Source: Ornithinicoccus hortensis (lineage in GTDB: Bacteria; Actinomycetota; Actinomycetes; Actinomycetales; Dermatophilaceae). From it: DNA of 64,000 nucleotides. The stretch is from assembly GCF_006716185.1 (NCBI RefSeq), contig NZ_VFOP01000001.1, forward strand, positions 2,976,001 to 3,040,000, in the 5' to 3' direction. Below the pieces are notes generated by a model that saw only the letters and a list, made by a program, of their open reading frames with translations, did no database searches and was not told the DNA's origin. The translations under genes and the position numbers were made by a program. Positions 1-8,227 of the stretch are shown one piece after another (the stretch's first letter is position 1; each line of letters opens with the position of its first letter).

Positions 1-505
1 AGCGGTAGATGTTGCCGACCCCGGCCAGCACCGTCTGGTCCATCAGCAGCTCGCCGATGGTGCGTCGCGCAGCGTGGATACTGGCCCAGGCCCGGTCGGG
101 GTCGGACTCCGGGCGCAGCGGGTCGGGCCCCTGCCGGGCCACCAGTGCCTCGACCTCCGGTGGGGTGAGCACCTCGCAGGCCATCGGGCCCCGCAGGTCG
201 GCCAGGGTGTCGCCGTCCAGCAGCCGCAGCCGCACCTGTCCCACGACCGGCGGGTCCGCCTCCCCGGTCACCCTGCTCAGCACGAACGTCCCGATCAGGC
301 CGAGGTGGACATACAGCGTCCGTTCCCCCGCGAAGTGCAGGAACAGCAGCTTGCCCCAGGCCGCGCCCCGCTCGACCTCGCGCCCGTCCAGGAGGGCGGC
401 CCCGTCCGCGAAGCGGCCCTGCGGGCTGGTCACCGACGGCGACCGTCCGGCATACGCATCCTGGAGCTCCCCGGCGATCCGGTGCAGCGTGTGTCCCTCT
501 GGCAT
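1..505 (-). CDS. nei: Fpg/Nei-family DNA glycosylase/AP lyase (5' part, runs off the left edge)
   Basis: Base-excision repair enzyme that removes oxidised bases and nicks the abasic site. The reading frame starts at an ATG at 505 and stays open to position 1, giving about 168 residues. The N-terminus MPEGHTLHR carries the catalytic Pro2 and Glu3 that define the Fpg/Nei fold, and Lys52 in WGKLL fits the conserved beta-hairpin lysine. The visible end (DQTVLAGVGNIYR) is the helix-two-turn-helix DNA-binding motif, so the missing part is the C-terminal zinc-finger segment. PEGHT rather than PELPE points to the Nei/Nei2 branch rather than MutM. It is divergent from the membrane protein at 604. In M. 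tuberculosis a nei-type gene sits near rpiB, so this copy lies in a rearranged position. Confidence 0.9.
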   Translation of the reverse strand, partial: MPEGHTLHRIAGELQDAYAGRSPSVTSPQGRFADGAALLDGREVERGAAWGKLLFLHFAGERTLYVHLGLIGTFVLSRVTGEADPPVVGQVRLRLLDGDTLADLRGPMACEVLTPPEVEALVARQGPDPLRPESDPDRAWASIHAARRTIGELLMDQTVLAGVGNIYR

Positions 506-603
506 GGCCTCATCGTCACAGACCCGTGTCCGTCCCCGCGGGCGCCCCCGACCCGCGTAGAGTCCTGCCGAACACCGCACCTTCGGAAGAGGTCAGCGAG
601 CAG

Positions 604-2511
604 ATGTCGACCACGCAGGTCACCGGCAGCGACCGGCCGGTGGCCGCCGACCCCGGCGACACGCACTGGCTGCTGCGCAACCCGATCCGCACCGGCTTCC
701 TACTCATCCTCGGGATCTCGCTGGCGGTGCGCTACAACGTCCTGCGCGACAGTTACTTCCTCACCGACGACTTCATGCTGCAGAGCCGGGCGATGGAGAG
801 CCCGCTCGGCTGGGAGTACCTGACGCGGGTGCACACCGGGCACTTCGAGCCGATCGGGTTCGGCTTCATGTGGCTGCTCGGGCACCTGGCGCCGTGGAAC
901 TGGACCGTGGCGATGGTGTCCATGCTCGCGGCGCAGGCCTTGGTGGCGGTCCTCGTCTGGCGGATGCTGGTCGAGCTGTTCCGCCGGCGGGCGCTGATCC
1001 TGGTGCCGTTCGCGTTCTACTGCCTCACCCCGCTGACGATGCCGGCGTTCAGCTGGCTGTCGGCCGCGATCATCTGGCTCCCGCTGACCGCCGCGCTGGC
1101 CGGGGGCGTCCGCTCGCACGCCCGCTACCTGCGCACCGGACGGCGGGCCGACGCGGCATGGGCCGTCGGGTGGTACGTCGTCGGGCTCGCCAGCTTCGAG
1201 AAGATCGCGATCTACCTGCCGTTCATCGCGGTCCTCACCTTCGCGCTCTCCCCCACCTCCCGGGCGACGCTGCGTGACCTGTGGGCGCTGTTCCGGCGCA
1301 CCTGGCTGGTGTGGGCGGGCTACCTGGTGGCCAGCCTCGCCTACCTGGTCGTCTACCTGGACGGGGCGGCGCGGGCGGACTCCTCGGCCGACATGATCGC
1401 GCCGACGCAGCAACAACTGGGCGACTTCGTCTACCTGAGCCTGTTCCGGACGATGATCCCCGGCGCGCTGGGCGGTCCCTGGTCCTGGTACTCCGAGGGG
1501 GCGGCGGGCGCGATCGTGAACTCGCCGCGCGCCTTCGACTGGGCCTGCTGGATCGTGGCGCTGGCCGTCGTCGCCGTCTCCCTGTCGCTGCGCCGCCGGA
1601 TCGGGCGGACCTGGCTGGCGCTGCTGGTCTACGTCGCCGGCTCGCTGGCCACGCTCACCGTCGGCCGCCTGGCGCTGCTCGGACCGGCCGCGGCCCTGGA
1701 GACGCGCTACCTCGCCGATGCGGTAGTCCCGCTGGTGATCACGGTCGGCATGTGCCTGATGCCGCTCCGGTTCGAGGCTGACCCGTGGCTCCCGCAGGCC
1801 CGGCTCCTGGTCGACGCGGTCACCCCGACGGTGCTCGCCCGTGCCGGGGTCGTCGCGGGGACCGTCTGGGTGGTCCTGGCGCTGCACAGCGCGAACGGGT
1901 ACGCGGTCTACAGCGCGGTGAAACCCCACCAGCAGTTCGTCGAGACGACCAGGACCTCCCTGGCCGAACTGCCCGAGGACGCCCAGATCTTCGACATGCA
2001 CGTCCCGGTGAACGTGTTGCACCCGCTGTTCGGCGACTACGACTACGTCAGCCGCTTCCTCGCGCCGATCAGCACGCCCGAGCAGCGGGAGGAGATGTAC
2101 ACCCGCGAGTCCTACACCAACCCCTACCTGCTGACGCCCGAGGGGACCTTCGTGCCGATGGCGGTGCAGGGCTTCCCGTCCCGGGAGCCCCTGGAGGGGC
2201 TGTGCGGGTGGCAGCCCGAGGACGGCCGCGCGGCCGTGCCGCTGACCGAGGAGGCCTATGCGTGGCACTGGGCGGTGCGCGTGGGCTTCCTGTCCGGCGG
2301 CGAGACGACCGGCACCATCGTGCTGGGCGACGCGCGGCAGGAGGTGACCTTCCCCGAGGGCCTCGGTGGCGTCACGGTCTCCATGGTGGGCGGCGGGACC
2401 GAGGTCGTCATCGAGGACCTCGACCCCGACGTCAACATCTGCTTCGGCGACGCCCAGGTCGGCAACCCGGTCCCCGACCCGAACGCACCGCCCCCGGGCG
2501 ACGACGGGTAG
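604..2511 (+). CDS. Large polytopic membrane protein with extracytoplasmic C-terminal domain
   Basis: A 635-residue protein I cannot assign to a named family. The first roughly 460 residues hold about nine to eleven hydrophobic segments (for example LLILGISLAVRY near residue 35 and VVAGTVWVVLALH near 450). A soluble C-terminal part of about 170-200 residues ends in a Pro/Asp/Gly-rich tail, as expected for an outward-facing domain. The layout resembles GT-C-type glycosyltransferases or wall-glycan membrane proteins, but no catalytic motif is clear. I chose the ATG at 604 (MSTTQVTGSD); an in-frame ATG at 526 would add 26 residues overlapping the nei promoter region. It ends in a 349-bp non-coding gap with two long hairpins and faces the convergent ppc gene. 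Confidence 0.7.
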   Translation: MSTTQVTGSDRPVAADPGDTHWLLRNPIRTGFLLILGISLAVRYNVLRDSYFLTDDFMLQSRAMESPLGWEYLTRVHTGHFEPIGFGFMWLLGHLAPWNWTVAMVSMLAAQALVAVLVWRMLVELFRRRALILVPFAFYCLTPLTMPAFSWLSAAIIWLPLTAALAGGVRSHARYLRTGRRADAAWAVGWYVVGLASFEKIAIYLPFIAVLTFALSPTSRATLRDLWALFRRTWLVWAGYLVASLAYLVVYLDGAARADSSADMIAPTQQQLGDFVYLSLFRTMIPGALGGPWSWYSEGAAGAIVNSPRAFDWACWIVALAVVAVSLSLRRRIGRTWLALLVYVAGSLATLTVGRLALLGPAAALETRYLADAVVPLVITVGMCLMPLRFEADPWLPQARLLVDAVTPTVLARAGVVAGTVWVVLALHSANGYAVYSAVKPHQQFVETTRTSLAELPEDAQIFDMHVPVNVLHPLFGDYDYVSRFLAPISTPEQREEMYTRESYTNPYLLTPEGTFVPMAVQGFPSREPLEGLCGWQPEDGRAAVPLTEEAYAWHWAVRVGFLSGGETTGTIVLGDARQEVTFPEGLGGVTVSMVGGGTEVVIEDLDPDVNICFGDAQVGNPVPDPNAPPPGDDG

Positions 2512-2584
2512 CGACGCAAGCCGCACGCCCCGGGTCGGGCGGTGCGCGCCCAGTTCAGGCAGCCTGTGACCGGTAGCCCGGGCA

Positions 2585-2630
2585 GGTGGGGAAACTCTTG
2601 GGGGCTATAGGCCCCAAAAGTTTCCCCACC
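2585..2630. terminator. Long inverted repeat, copy 1 (likely bidirectional terminator or dispersed palindrome)
   Basis: Arms of 19 bases (2585-2603 and 2612-2630) pair with one mismatch around the loop GCTATAG. The centre reads GGGGCTATAGGCCCC and the lower stem is AAACT/AGTTT. It lies between convergent genes, which suits a two-way terminator. It shares its core with copy 2 at 2772. Confidence 0.6.
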
Positions 2631-2771
2631 CGGGCACGGCGACACCGAAAGCAGCGACCTCGGCCCTCACCGACGCGCACCACGGGCACGCGAGCGACAG
2701 AGGCGACAGGGCCGGCATACGACCCGTCCGCGCACATCGAGGCCGCCAGGACAACGGGGAGCACACCTGCC

Positions 2772-2811
2772 GTGGAAACTTTTAGGGGCTATAGGCCCCA
2801 AAAGTTTCCAC
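2772..2811. terminator. Long inverted repeat, copy 2
   Basis: The arms GTGGAAACTTTT and AAAAGTTTCCAC pair perfectly, continuing into GGGGC/GCCCC with one bulged A. The loop region is again CTATAG. It is clearly the same element as the copy at 2585, about 50 bp beyond the end of ppc on the minus strand. Confidence 0.6.
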
Positions 2812-2860
2812 ACGACAGCAACCGCGCGCGCCGGAGCGACGGGCGCGCCGTCGACGCTGC

Positions 2861-5620
2861 TCAGCCGGTGTTGCGCAAGCCGGCAGCCACGCCGTTCACC
2901 GTGATCAGCAGGGCACGCTGCAACTCCGCCTGCTCGGCGGGGTCGGCGTCGCCGGACCCGTCGGCCTCCCGGAGCCGGCGCAGCAGCTCCACCTGCAGGT
3001 AGGAGATCGGGTCCAGGTACTGGTCACGGACCGCCAGCGAGCGCTGCAGCACCGGCTGGTCGTCCAGGAGGTCGTCCTCGCCGGTGAGTCGCCGCAGTTC
3101 GGCCACGGTCAGCTCGAACTCGACCTTGATGTCCTCGAACAGGGGACGCAGCTCCTCCGGAACCAGCGTCTGGACGTAGTGCCCCGCGATGTCCAGGTCG
3201 GTCTTGGCGACGGTCATCTCGACGTTGGAGATGACCGCGGCGAAGAACCACCACTGCTCCAGCATCTCGGTCAGGCTCTCCCCGTGCCCGGCCTCGCGGG
3301 CGGCGCGCAGGCCCGACCCCACGCCGTACCAGCCGGGCACGATCTGCCGGGTCTGCGTCCACCCGAACACCCAGGGGATCGCGCGCAGGCCGTCCAACCC
3401 CTTGCCGGTGTCGGGGCGCTTGCTCGGGCGCGAGCCGATGTTCAGGGCGCCGAGCTGGTCGACCGGGGTCGCCGCCACGAAGTAGTCCGGCAGGTCCGGG
3501 TGGTCGATCAGCGTCCGATAGCGCTCGTATGCCGCATCGCTGGCCAGGTCCATCACCTCACCCCAGCGACGGATCTGTTCGGCGGAGGACCGCGGGTCCC
3601 GGTGCAGCGTCGAGCCGCGGAGCACCGCGGCGAGGGACAGTTCCAGGTTCTCCCGGGCCAGGGCGGGCAGGGAGTACTTGTCGGAGATGACCTCGCCCTG
3701 CTCGGTGAACTTGATGACGCCCTCCAGGACGCCCGGGGGCTGGGCCAGGATCGCCTCGTACGTCGGGCCGCCGCCCCGGCCGACCGAGCCGCCGCGGCCG
3801 TGGAAGAGCCGGAGCCGGACGCCGTGCCGGGCGGCGACGTCGCGCAGGGCTCGTTGGGCCTGGTGGATCCCCCACTGGCTGGTGAGCACGCCGGCCTGCT
3901 TGTTGGAGTCGGAGTAGCCGAGCATCACTTCCTGCACGTCGCCGCGCAGCCGGACCAGTTCCCGGTAGCTCGGCTCGGAGAGCAGGGTGTCCACCAGGGT
4001 CGCCGCGCCGCGGAGCTCCTCGATGGTCTCCAGGAGCGGGGCGAAGCCGATCTGCGCGAAGGCGTCCCCCTCCCCGACGCCCCGCAGGTCGACCAGGCCG
4101 GCCTCGCGGGCGAGGACCGCCGCGGCCAGGATGTCGTCGGCGCCCTGGGTCATCGAGACGATGTAGGTCTCGATGACCTCCTGCCCGTAGGTCTCCTGGG
4201 CCCGCCGGACCTCGTCGAACACCTCCAGCGTGCGGGGGCGGGCGGCGGCCCAGTTCAGCAGCGGGCGCGGGGACGCCAGCTCGGCACCGAGGACGGCGAG
4301 CCGGTCGGCCCGCTCCAGCTCGGCATACGGGGCATCCGACCCTCCGACGGCGTCGAGCATCTGACCGACCGCGGCGTGGTGGTGCTCGGCGTGTTCCCGG
4401 ACGTCGAGGGTGGCCAGGTGCAGGCCGGTCCCGGCCAGGGTCTGGATCGCCACGGCCACGCGACCGTCGGCGATGAGCTCGCCCCCGTGCCGGCGCAGCG
4501 AGTCGGCGACCACCTGCAGGTCGGCCACGATCTCGTGGGCGTCGGCGTAGTCCCGTCCCGGCTCGTGCGGCGCGCCCTGCTCTACGCGGCGGGAGGTGTT
4601 GAGCAGTTTGGCGCGCACGCAGGTCAGCTTGAGCCGGTAGGGCTCGGCGGCGTTCAGCTCCTTGACCCGGGGGTCCAGGCCGGGCAGGTGGGCCAGGTCC
4701 TGGCGCAGCGACTCCTCCAGGGCGGGCTCGACGTCCACGATGACCGTGGAGCTGGAGACCTGGGAGATGAGCACGTCGATCAGGCTCAGCGCGACCTTCA
4801 CCGCGTGCTGGTGGTGCAGCTGCAGGACCTCGGCGGTCACCGCGGGCGTGACGAACGGGTTGCCGTCGCGGTCACCCCCGATCCAGGAGCCGAAGCGCAC
4901 CGGCGGCCGCGTCGGGTCCGCCTCGACCCCGTGCACCCGGAGCAGGTCGCCGAGGTCGCCGAGCAGGTCGGGCACCGTCTCGGTGAGCACCTCGTCGAGG
5001 TAGTACATGGCGTTGCGCGCCTCGTCCATCGGGGTCGGCGCGACCTGGCGCAGCTCGTCGGTCTGCCAGATCAGGTCGACCAGCTCGGCCAGCCGGCGGT
5101 CCTGGCGGCGCCGGGCGATGGTGTCCGGCTCGGTGGGCACGGCCAGCTCGTCGGAGAGCCTGCGGATCTTGGTGAGCACCGACCGGCGGCTCGCCTCCGT
5201 CGGGTGCGCGGTGAAGACCGGCCGGACGTCCAGCTCGTCCACGGCCTCCGCCAGCGCCTCCGGACCGCTCCGCGCGACGATGTCCGCCACGGCGCTGACC
5301 AGCCACCCCTGGTCCTCCACCCGGTCCTGCAGGGTGCGCACCCGGTGCACCTGCTCGGCGGCGTTGGCCAGGTGGAAGTAGCCGGCGAACGCCCGCACCA
5401 GGTCGGTGGCCTGGGCCAGCGGCAGCCCGGCGAGCAGGCTGCGCACGGTCGTGCCGTCGACGTCGACCGTCTCGGTCTTGCTGTCCTTGGTCAGCAGCCG
5501 GACCTGCTCGACCAGGTCCAGCATCTCCTGGCCGTGGTGGCGCACCAGCGACTGGCCGAGGAGCGTGGACACGCGGCGCACGTCGGCGCGCAGTTCGGGG
5601 CTGATCGGGTCGTGACTCAC
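2861..5620 (-). CDS. ppc: Phosphoenolpyruvate carboxylase
   Basis: Cytoplasmic anaplerotic enzyme that carboxylates phosphoenolpyruvate to oxaloacetate with bicarbonate. Its 919 residues are the usual family length. Signature motifs are FTAHPTE with catalytic His139, [36 protein letters not shown] and the C-terminal GLRNTG, where the normal ending is usually NTG. The start at 5620 is a GTG ([10 protein letters not shown]) with no strong Shine-Dalgarno sequence. The gene stands alone and is divergent from the DUF6069 gene; the 226-bp gap between them should hold both promoters. Confidence 0.97.
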   Translation of the reverse strand: MSHDPISPELRADVRRVSTLLGQSLVRHHGQEMLDLVEQVRLLTKDSKTETVDVDGTTVRSLLAGLPLAQATDLVRAFAGYFHLANAAEQVHRVRTLQDRVEDQGWLVSAVADIVARSGPEALAEAVDELDVRPVFTAHPTEASRRSVLTKIRRLSDELAVPTEPDTIARRRQDRRLAELVDLIWQTDELRQVAPTPMDEARNAMYYLDEVLTETVPDLLGDLGDLLRVHGVEADPTRPPVRFGSWIGGDRDGNPFVTPAVTAEVLQLHHQHAVKVALSLIDVLISQVSSSTVIVDVEPALEESLRQDLAHLPGLDPRVKELNAAEPYRLKLTCVRAKLLNTSRRVEQGAPHEPGRDYADAHEIVADLQVVADSLRRHGGELIADGRVAVAIQTLAGTGLHLATLDVREHAEHHHAAVGQMLDAVGGSDAPYAELERADRLAVLGAELASPRPLLNWAAARPRTLEVFDEVRRAQETYGQEVIETYIVSMTQGADDILAAAVLAREAGLVDLRGVGEGDAFAQIGFAPLLETIEELRGAATLVDTLLSEPSYRELVRLRGDVQEVMLGYSDSNKQAGVLTSQWGIHQAQRALRDVAARHGVRLRLFHGRGGSVGRGGGPTYEAILAQPPGVLEGVIKFTEQGEVISDKYSLPALARENLELSLAAVLRGSTLHRDPRSSAEQIRRWGEVMDLASDAAYERYRTLIDHPDLPDYFVAATPVDQLGALNIGSRPSKRPDTGKGLDGLRAIPWVFGWTQTRQIVPGWYGVGSGLRAAREAGHGESLTEMLEQWWFFAAVISNVEMTVAKTDLDIAGHYVQTLVPEELRPLFEDIKVEFELTVAELRRLTGEDDLLDDQPVLQRSLAVRDQYLDPISYLQVELLRRLREADGSGDADPAEQAELQRALLITVNGVAAGLRNTG

Positions 5621-5846
5621 CTGCGGGAGCCTACCGAGACCAGGTGGCCGGCACGTGTCCCACCCGTCACAGGGTCACCGCGTGGATGCCGAACTTGTCG
5701 TCGCGTCAAGAACCGTCCTCTATGACGCTGTCCGCCCTCACTCCGGGCCCGGCCCCAGCCGGAGCGATCGGTCGGGACAGATGTACCGCCGGACGGCGGA
5801 CATCGCCGTCTACCCGTCGCCGCGCGCGCTTCCTAGCGTGAAACGC

Positions 5847-6332
5847 ATGAGAAACCAGCACCAGACGCAGACCCCGACCACCCCCCTCACCCCGGTGCCG
5901 GGGACCGACCTGTCCACCGCCGGCACGGCACGACGCGGCTCGCCGACCCGGCGGGCACTCACCGTGGTGGGCGCGGCGGTGGCCGCGCTGGCCGTGTGGC
6001 TGCTCGCCGGACCCGTCCTCGGCATCGACCTCGACGTGCAGCAGACGCCGGACTCGAGCACGCTCGTGCCGGTCACCGCGAGCGCCGTGGTGATCTCCTC
6101 GGTGCTCGCCGGGCTGCTCGGCTGGGCGCTGTTGGCCTTGCTGGAGCGCTGGGGCACCCGGGGCGTCATCGTATGGCGATCGGTCGCCGGCGCGATCACG
6201 CTGCTGTCCCTCGGTGGCCCCCTCTCGTTGGCCCAGAGCACCGGCGGCGCCGTCGTGCTCGCCCTGCTGCACCTGGTCGTGGCCGGGGTGCTCCTCGTGG
6301 CGCTGCCCCGCGGCCGCAGCACCGCCCGATGA
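5847..6332 (+). CDS. DUF6069-type four-helix membrane protein
   Basis: A 161-residue protein with a polar N-terminus rich in Thr, Gln and Pro and four hydrophobic segments (around residues 35-55, 75-95, 105-125 and 130-150). This is the layout of the actinobacterial DUF6069 family, whose function is unknown. The ATG at 5847 (MRNQHQTQ) is preferred over an in-frame ATG at 5655 because the extra 64 residues have no domain character and would run through the ppc promoter region. The stop codon overlaps a possible early start of the next gene, the sensor kinase, which suggests a common transcript and perhaps a role in the same membrane response. Confidence 0.7.
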   Translation: MRNQHQTQTPTTPLTPVPGTDLSTAGTARRGSPTRRALTVVGAAVAALAVWLLAGPVLGIDLDVQQTPDSSTLVPVTASAVVISSVLAGLLGWALLALLERWGTRGVIVWRSVAGAITLLSLGGPLSLAQSTGGAVVLALLHLVVAGVLLVALPRGRSTAR

Positions 6333-6406
6333 GCTCCCGGACCGGGCCGCAGAAAATGGATCCCGCAGGTCAGCGGCTCGGCGTACCGTGGACGGGAGTG
6401 GATCCG

Positions 6407-7609
6407 ATGGACGAAGGGCCGTCAGACGCCAGCGCGTGCGCGGGCGCCTCGACACACCTCACCCGCAGCCCGCTGGCCCGGTACGGCCAGTGGCTCATCC
6501 TGGTCTGGGCGCCGCTGCTGCTGGGCGCCTACGTCCTCGCGGCCGCCTCCGACCACCAGTGGCGCGACCTGACCCTGCTGCTCGCGGCCTGCGCGGCCTT
6601 CGTGCTGTCCATCGTCAACTTCTACCGGCCGCGCAGCATCCGGCGGTTCACCGTCCCGGCCTGGCTCCCGCTGCTCGTCCTGGCAGCCGTGGTCGTCATG
6701 ATCCTGTCGACGACCCGGACCGTCGCGAGCTCGGAGCTGGCCTTCGTCAGCGTGGCGCTCCTGGTCATCACGGCCGCGGTCGTCCTGCCACCGCGGATCG
6801 TGCCGGCCGTCATCGTCGCGGTGGCCGTGTGCGGTGCCGTCGCAGGGCTGCTCGCCGGATGGGGCTGGGGGCTGGTCAGCTGGCTGACGGTGACGACCGT
6901 GCTCAGCGGCATGGGTACCTTCCTGGTCCACCAGTTGGCCGCCACGATCCGCGAGCTGGACCGGACCCGCCGTCAGCTGGCCGAGGCGGCGGTCAGTGCC
7001 GAACGGGTGCGCTTCTCCCGTGACCTGCACGACCTGCTCGGCCACACCCTGTCGGTGATCGTGGTCAAGGCCGAGGCGGTGCGCCGCCTGGCCGAGGCCG
7101 ACCCCGCTGCCGCGGCGGCCCACGGAGCCGAGATCGAGGCCCTGGGCCGGTCGGCCCTCACCGAGGTCCGTCAGGCGGTGGCCGGCTACCGGGAGGGTGG
7201 CCTCGAGGACGAGGTGTCCCGCGCCGCGGCCGCCCTCCGGGCCGGCGGCATCCGGCCCGTGATCGGGCACGTGCCGCCGGGCCTGGACCCCGGCGCCGAG
7301 CGCCAGCTGGCCTGGGTGGTCCGCGAGGCGACCACCAACGTGCTCCGTCACTCGGGCGCGAGCACCTGCCGGGTCCTGGTGGACCGACCCGCCGGTGGGG
7401 CCCGGGTGACCGTCGCCGACGACGGACACGGCACACCCGGCGGCCTGGCCAACGGCACCGGCCTGGTCGGTCTCCGGGAGCGTCTGGCCGGCCGCGGCGG
7501 CACAGTGACCGTCGAGCACGGGCCGGACGGGTTCACCCTGGTGGCCGAGGTCCCGCTGACGACCGGGGATACCCACGAGAGCGTGAGCGACGGGCGCGGC
7601 TCGTGGTGA
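6407..7609 (+). CDS. Sensor histidine kinase (HisKA_3 type, DesK/LiaS-like)
   Basis: Membrane sensor of a two-component pair. It has five to six hydrophobic segments between residues 28 and 175. A dimerisation/phosphoacceptor helix follows, with FSRDLHDLLGH (His208), typical of HisKA_3. The C-terminal HATPase domain has ATTNVLRHSG (N box) and GTGLVGLRERL (G box). No large external sensor domain is present, so the signal is probably sensed in or near the membrane. I chose the ATG at 6407 (400 residues) because GGGAG lies 8 bases upstream; in-frame starts at 6329 and 6356 are possible. The stop overlaps the start of the response regulator, so the two are co-translated. Confidence 0.88.
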   Translation: MDEGPSDASACAGASTHLTRSPLARYGQWLILVWAPLLLGAYVLAAASDHQWRDLTLLLAACAAFVLSIVNFYRPRSIRRFTVPAWLPLLVLAAVVVMILSTTRTVASSELAFVSVALLVITAAVVLPPRIVPAVIVAVAVCGAVAGLLAGWGWGLVSWLTVTTVLSGMGTFLVHQLAATIRELDRTRRQLAEAAVSAERVRFSRDLHDLLGHTLSVIVVKAEAVRRLAEADPAAAAAHGAEIEALGRSALTEVRQAVAGYREGGLEDEVSRAAAALRAGGIRPVIGHVPPGLDPGAERQLAWVVREATTNVLRHSGASTCRVLVDRPAGGARVTVADDGHGTPGGLANGTGLVGLRERLAGRGGTVTVEHGPDGFTLVAEVPLTTGDTHESVSDGRGSW

Positions 7610-8214
7610 CCACCCGGATCCTGCTCGCCGAGGACCAGGGGATGCTCCGGTCCGCCCTGGCCTCGCTGCTCGACGTCGAGCCGGACATGGAGGTCGTGGC
7701 CCAGGTGGGCCGCGGCGACGAGATCGTCCCGGCCGCCGTGGAGCACCGGCCGGACGTCGCCCTGGTCGACATCGACCTTCCCGGCGGCAGCGGGCTCGAT
7801 GCGCTCCCGGACCTGGCCCGGCAGGCCCCGGACTGCACGGCGATCATCGTCACCACCTTCGCCCGGGCCGGCTACCTCCGCCGGGCGATGTCGGCCGGCG
7901 CCCGCGGGTTCCTGGTCAAGGACGACCCGGTCGAGCAGCTGGCCGCCTCGATCCGTCGGGTCCTGGCCGGACAGGTCGTCGTCCAGCCCGACCTCGCGGT
8001 GGCGGCCCTCAGCGCGCCCGCCAACCCGCTCACCGATCGTGAGCAGGAGGTGCTCCGCGCGTCCCGGGACGGGGCGGTCGTGGCCGACATCGCCGGCCGG
8101 CTCTACCTGTCGGAGCAGACGGTGCGCAACTACCTGTCCGCCGCGATCGGCAAGACCGGGGCCCGCAACCGGGCCGAGGCGCTGGCCCGGGCCGAGGACC
8201 ACGGCTGGGTCTGA
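7603..8214 (+). CDS. LuxR/NarL-family response regulator
   Basis: Partner of the upstream kinase. The receiver domain covers residues 1-115, with the acidic pair E10/D11, phosphoacceptor Asp56 in LVDIDLPGGSG and conserved Lys in FLVKDD. The C-terminal LuxR-type helix-turn-helix reads LTDREQEVLRAS through SEQTVRNYLSAAIGKTGARN. The start is GTG at 7603 or the next codon GTG at 7606; both overlap the kinase stop codon. Length (203 residues) is normal. Its target is not visible; the co-transcribed DUF6069 protein is one candidate. It faces the convergent mrdA gene with only 13 bp between stops. Confidence 0.9.
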   Translation: MVTTRILLAEDQGMLRSALASLLDVEPDMEVVAQVGRGDEIVPAAVEHRPDVALVDIDLPGGSGLDALPDLARQAPDCTAIIVTTFARAGYLRRAMSAGARGFLVKDDPVEQLAASIRRVLAGQVVVQPDLAVAALSAPANPLTDREQEVLRASRDGAVVADIAGRLYLSEQTVRNYLSAAIGKTGARNRAEALARAEDHGWV

Positions 8215-8227
8215 CGCCCGCGGCCCG

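Larger units (their letters stand above)
2512..2860. other. Non-coding gap between convergent genes, holding two related hairpins
   Basis: No convincing gene is seen in this 349-bp stretch between the ends of the membrane-protein gene and ppc. It holds two long inverted repeats that share the same core (2585-2630 and 2772-2811), separated by about 140 bp of unremarkable GC-rich sequence containing one GGCATAC heptamer (2714-2720). Confidence 0.7.

Noticed and set aside
3179-5725. 848-codon open frame on the plus strand opposite ppc
   Set aside because: It is a shadow of ppc created by high GC; the translation is low-complexity, has no domain and the minus-strand frame is clearly PEP carboxylase.
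5655-6332. Longer DUF6069 protein starting at 5655
   Set aside because: The extra N-terminal stretch is not protein-like and would occupy the ppc promoter region; the ATG at 5847 is a better start.
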